64,000 bases of DNA from Nitrobacter sp051535235 (GTDB lineage: Bacteria; Pseudomonadota; Alphaproteobacteria; Rhizobiales; Xanthobacteraceae): NCBI RefSeq assembly GCF_051535235.1, contig NZ_JBPPLZ010000011.1, positions 7,859-71,858 of the forward strand, in the 5' to 3' direction. The notes below the pieces were generated by a model. It made no database searches and had not been told where the DNA came from. It saw only the letters and a list, made by a program, of their open reading frames with translations. Shown one piece after another: positions 62,810-64,000 of this stretch. The translations under genes were made by a program, and so were the position numbers. The first letter of the stretch is position 1, and every line of letters begins with the position of its first letter.

Positions 62810-63349
62810 CTACATCACCTGGGCGACCACGCGGCCGACGCCACGGCCGGTCAACCCGATCGCGCGGGCAGCGCCTTTCGAAAGATCCAGCACGCGCCCT
62901 CGGATGAAGGGGCCGCGATCGTTGATGGTGACCACCACGCTGCGGCTGCCATGGGTGACCCTCAACTTGGTCCCGAACGGCAGGCTGCGATGGGCCGCTG
63001 TCATGGCGTTCTGGTTGAAGCGCTGACCGGACGCGGTGCGGCTGCCGGACTCACTTCCGTAGTAGGAAGCCACCCCGGAGAACGACCGGCCTGAACCTGC
63101 CGACCGCCCAAGGGACGCATTGGCGTTCAGCCAGGGCTGCTGCGCTCCCCAGGATTGTCCCCAGGACTGCTGCGCGGCGGCGGGGCCGGCAGCATGGTGC
63201 GCCCGGTGATGATGACGATGGTGATGGTGGCGCGAACGGGCCGATGCCTCGCTTACGCTCCCTGCAATCAAAACAGTTGCGGCGAGCATGGCGACCGCCA
63301 TGCGCGGCCGCATTAGAAACCCCAACGTCGGCTTTTGCGAGTGCAACAT
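62810..63349 (-). CDS. Exported RlpA-like septal ring lytic transglycosylase family protein
   Basis: This 179-residue protein has a signal peptide (MAVAMLAATVLIAGSVSEAS) and then a histidine-rich stretch, RSRHHHHRHHHRAHHA (about 39-54). A Gln/Trp/Gly-rich linker precedes an RlpA-like double-psi beta-barrel: GVASYYGSESGSRTASGQRF, AAHRSLPFGTKLRVTHGSRS and VVVTINDRGPFIRGRVLDLS, with the Asp of NDRGP. No SPOR domain follows. The family cleaves glycan strands lacking stem peptides during division. The ATG at 63349 lies after AGGGGA; an earlier in-frame start adds a non-conserved stretch. The His run could bind metal. Confidence 0.9.
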   Translation of the reverse strand: MLHSQKPTLGFLMRPRMAVAMLAATVLIAGSVSEASARSRHHHHRHHHRAHHAAGPAAAQQSWGQSWGAQQPWLNANASLGRSAGSGRSFSGVASYYGSESGSRTASGQRFNQNAMTAAHRSLPFGTKLRVTHGSRSVVVTINDRGPFIRGRVLDLSKGAARAIGLTGRGVGRVVAQVM

Positions 63350-64000
63350 ATTGAAAGTCCCCTGAGCAGTATTGCCGCCCCTGCGACAAGTGAAAGCCAT
63401 GGCCTCTGAGTCGCCGGAGGGTTGATCCTGCAACTAAGGCGTAAAATGGGCGAAGTAATGCTTCATGTTTCGGCTGAAATATCTTTTGATCGACCGGTCG
63501 TGACCAACTAATCAAATTAATACACACTTTTATAAATCATATACGATAATATACTTGTCATTACTGTAAAAGGAAGTCATGCCGCGGCATCGGCAACCGT
63601 TCAGCAAGTACTGCACGACGTTTCGGCGTCATGCCCGCCGGCAAGGGTGCTGGAAGCGGCTGCGACACAGGACGAACTTGCGTTTGACGAGACTCCCGCC
63701 CGCGCATCGCAATTACTGCGCGGCAGGAAATTTTCCCGCGTGCCCGCGACGCGACGCGAATGTCCGTCGGGTTGATCGCGCCCATGCGACAAGGCATCGC
63801 CGTGCGCTGCCGTCATGTTGCACCTGCGCGCGCGCTATGTTAGCAAAGCCGCGATTTTAACGCTGCCGACACGTTTGTGTCGGTCGGAAATCGAAGTCCC
63901 TCTTGAATTCCAAGGGCTTGGGCCGCAATCGCGCCGCGTGTTTGGCGACGGCTTTTCCCTTGCGAGTTTGACAGCTTGAAGAGCGCTCTGGTGGCTGCTG
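63350..64000. other. End of window without a supported gene; AT-rich patch
   Basis: I support no gene here. A strongly AT-rich patch at about 63505-63570 (for example ataaatcatatacgataata) contrasts with the rest and may be a promoter region for a gene beyond the edge or for the RlpA-like gene. A CCGACAC/GTGTCGG inverted pair lies at about 63869-63886. The open frame at 63579-63860 follows AAAAGGAAG but is unusually rich in Arg, His and Cys and matches nothing I know. Confidence 0.55.

Noticed and set aside
63579..63860. A 93-codon frame after AAAAGGAAG near the right edge
   Set aside because: The ribosome-binding site is good, but the product is extreme in Arg, His and Cys with no recognisable pattern, as expected of a shifted frame in high-GC DNA. 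Not listed as a gene.

Overview
This is a high-GC chromosomal window. Its gene content and order point to the family Nitrobacteraceae (the Bradyrhizobium, Rhodopseudomonas, Nitrobacter and Afipia group of Alphaproteobacteria). The main clues are hemC-hemD-mic60-hemY, mdh-sucCD-sucA-odhB-lpd, the ligase and exonuclease pair of the Lhr-associated repair set, and many small palindromic repeats carrying the words tccacttcgctcgaaaacgc and atgcccggc. Most genes are housekeeping. I see no insertion sequence, prophage, CRISPR array or rRNA.

Layout. 1-4.5 kb: the end of a DMT exporter gene, a Zur-type regulator, and a MarR-emrA-emrB efflux operon. 4.6-12.5 kb: mutS, an FAD amine oxidase, a Tat-exported isochorismatase-like protein, a GNAT, ppa, then folD, DUF167 and YggT on the minus strand. 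12.5-19.3 kb is more variable: tRNA-Ala(CGC), a 959-residue autotransporter with ten 19-residue repeats, an SDR, a TerB protein, small unknown proteins and tRNA-Thr(CGT). 19.4-24.2 kb: the heme operon hemC-hemD-mic60-hemY. 24.4-32.5 kb: tsaD, gpsA, an EVE protein, a DUF2059 protein, acs, an S24 repressor, DUF952 and pyrD. 32.7-36.0 kb: DUF6460, an ATP-dependent DNA ligase and its partner nuclease. 36.1-43.3 kb: a BI-1 protein, the ybbAP-like ABC exporter, tesA, thpR and zapE. 43.5-53.5 kb: the TCA block mdh, sucC, sucD, sucA, odhB and lpd. 53.5-57.5 kb: DUF4337, xerC and priA. 57.7-62.7 kb: a tightly overlapping three-gene operon. 62.8-64 kb: an RlpA-like protein and an AT-rich end.

The most unusual part is 57715-62670. 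Its first gene joins a His-rich cytochrome-b-like six-helix membrane domain, a [2Fe-2S] ferredoxin domain and a C-terminal domain resembling the sensor half of anti-sigma factors. Relatives I know with this front end carry an adenylate cyclase there instead. It overlaps an HlyD/CvaA-type adaptor gene and a CvaB-type C39-peptidase ABC exporter gene, and I found no precursor peptide. The peptidase keeps Cys, His and Asp but has Ala at the usual oxyanion Gln. This looks like a redox-linked export system.

Other points: a palindromic repeat inserted in frame in the DNA ligase gene; a 501-bp orphan gene and an apparent SDR-gene remnant between odhB and lpd; and an isochorismatase-family protein that keeps the Cys but apparently not the Asp and Lys of the triad. 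All functional assignments rest on reading motifs and recalling families, without database searches.
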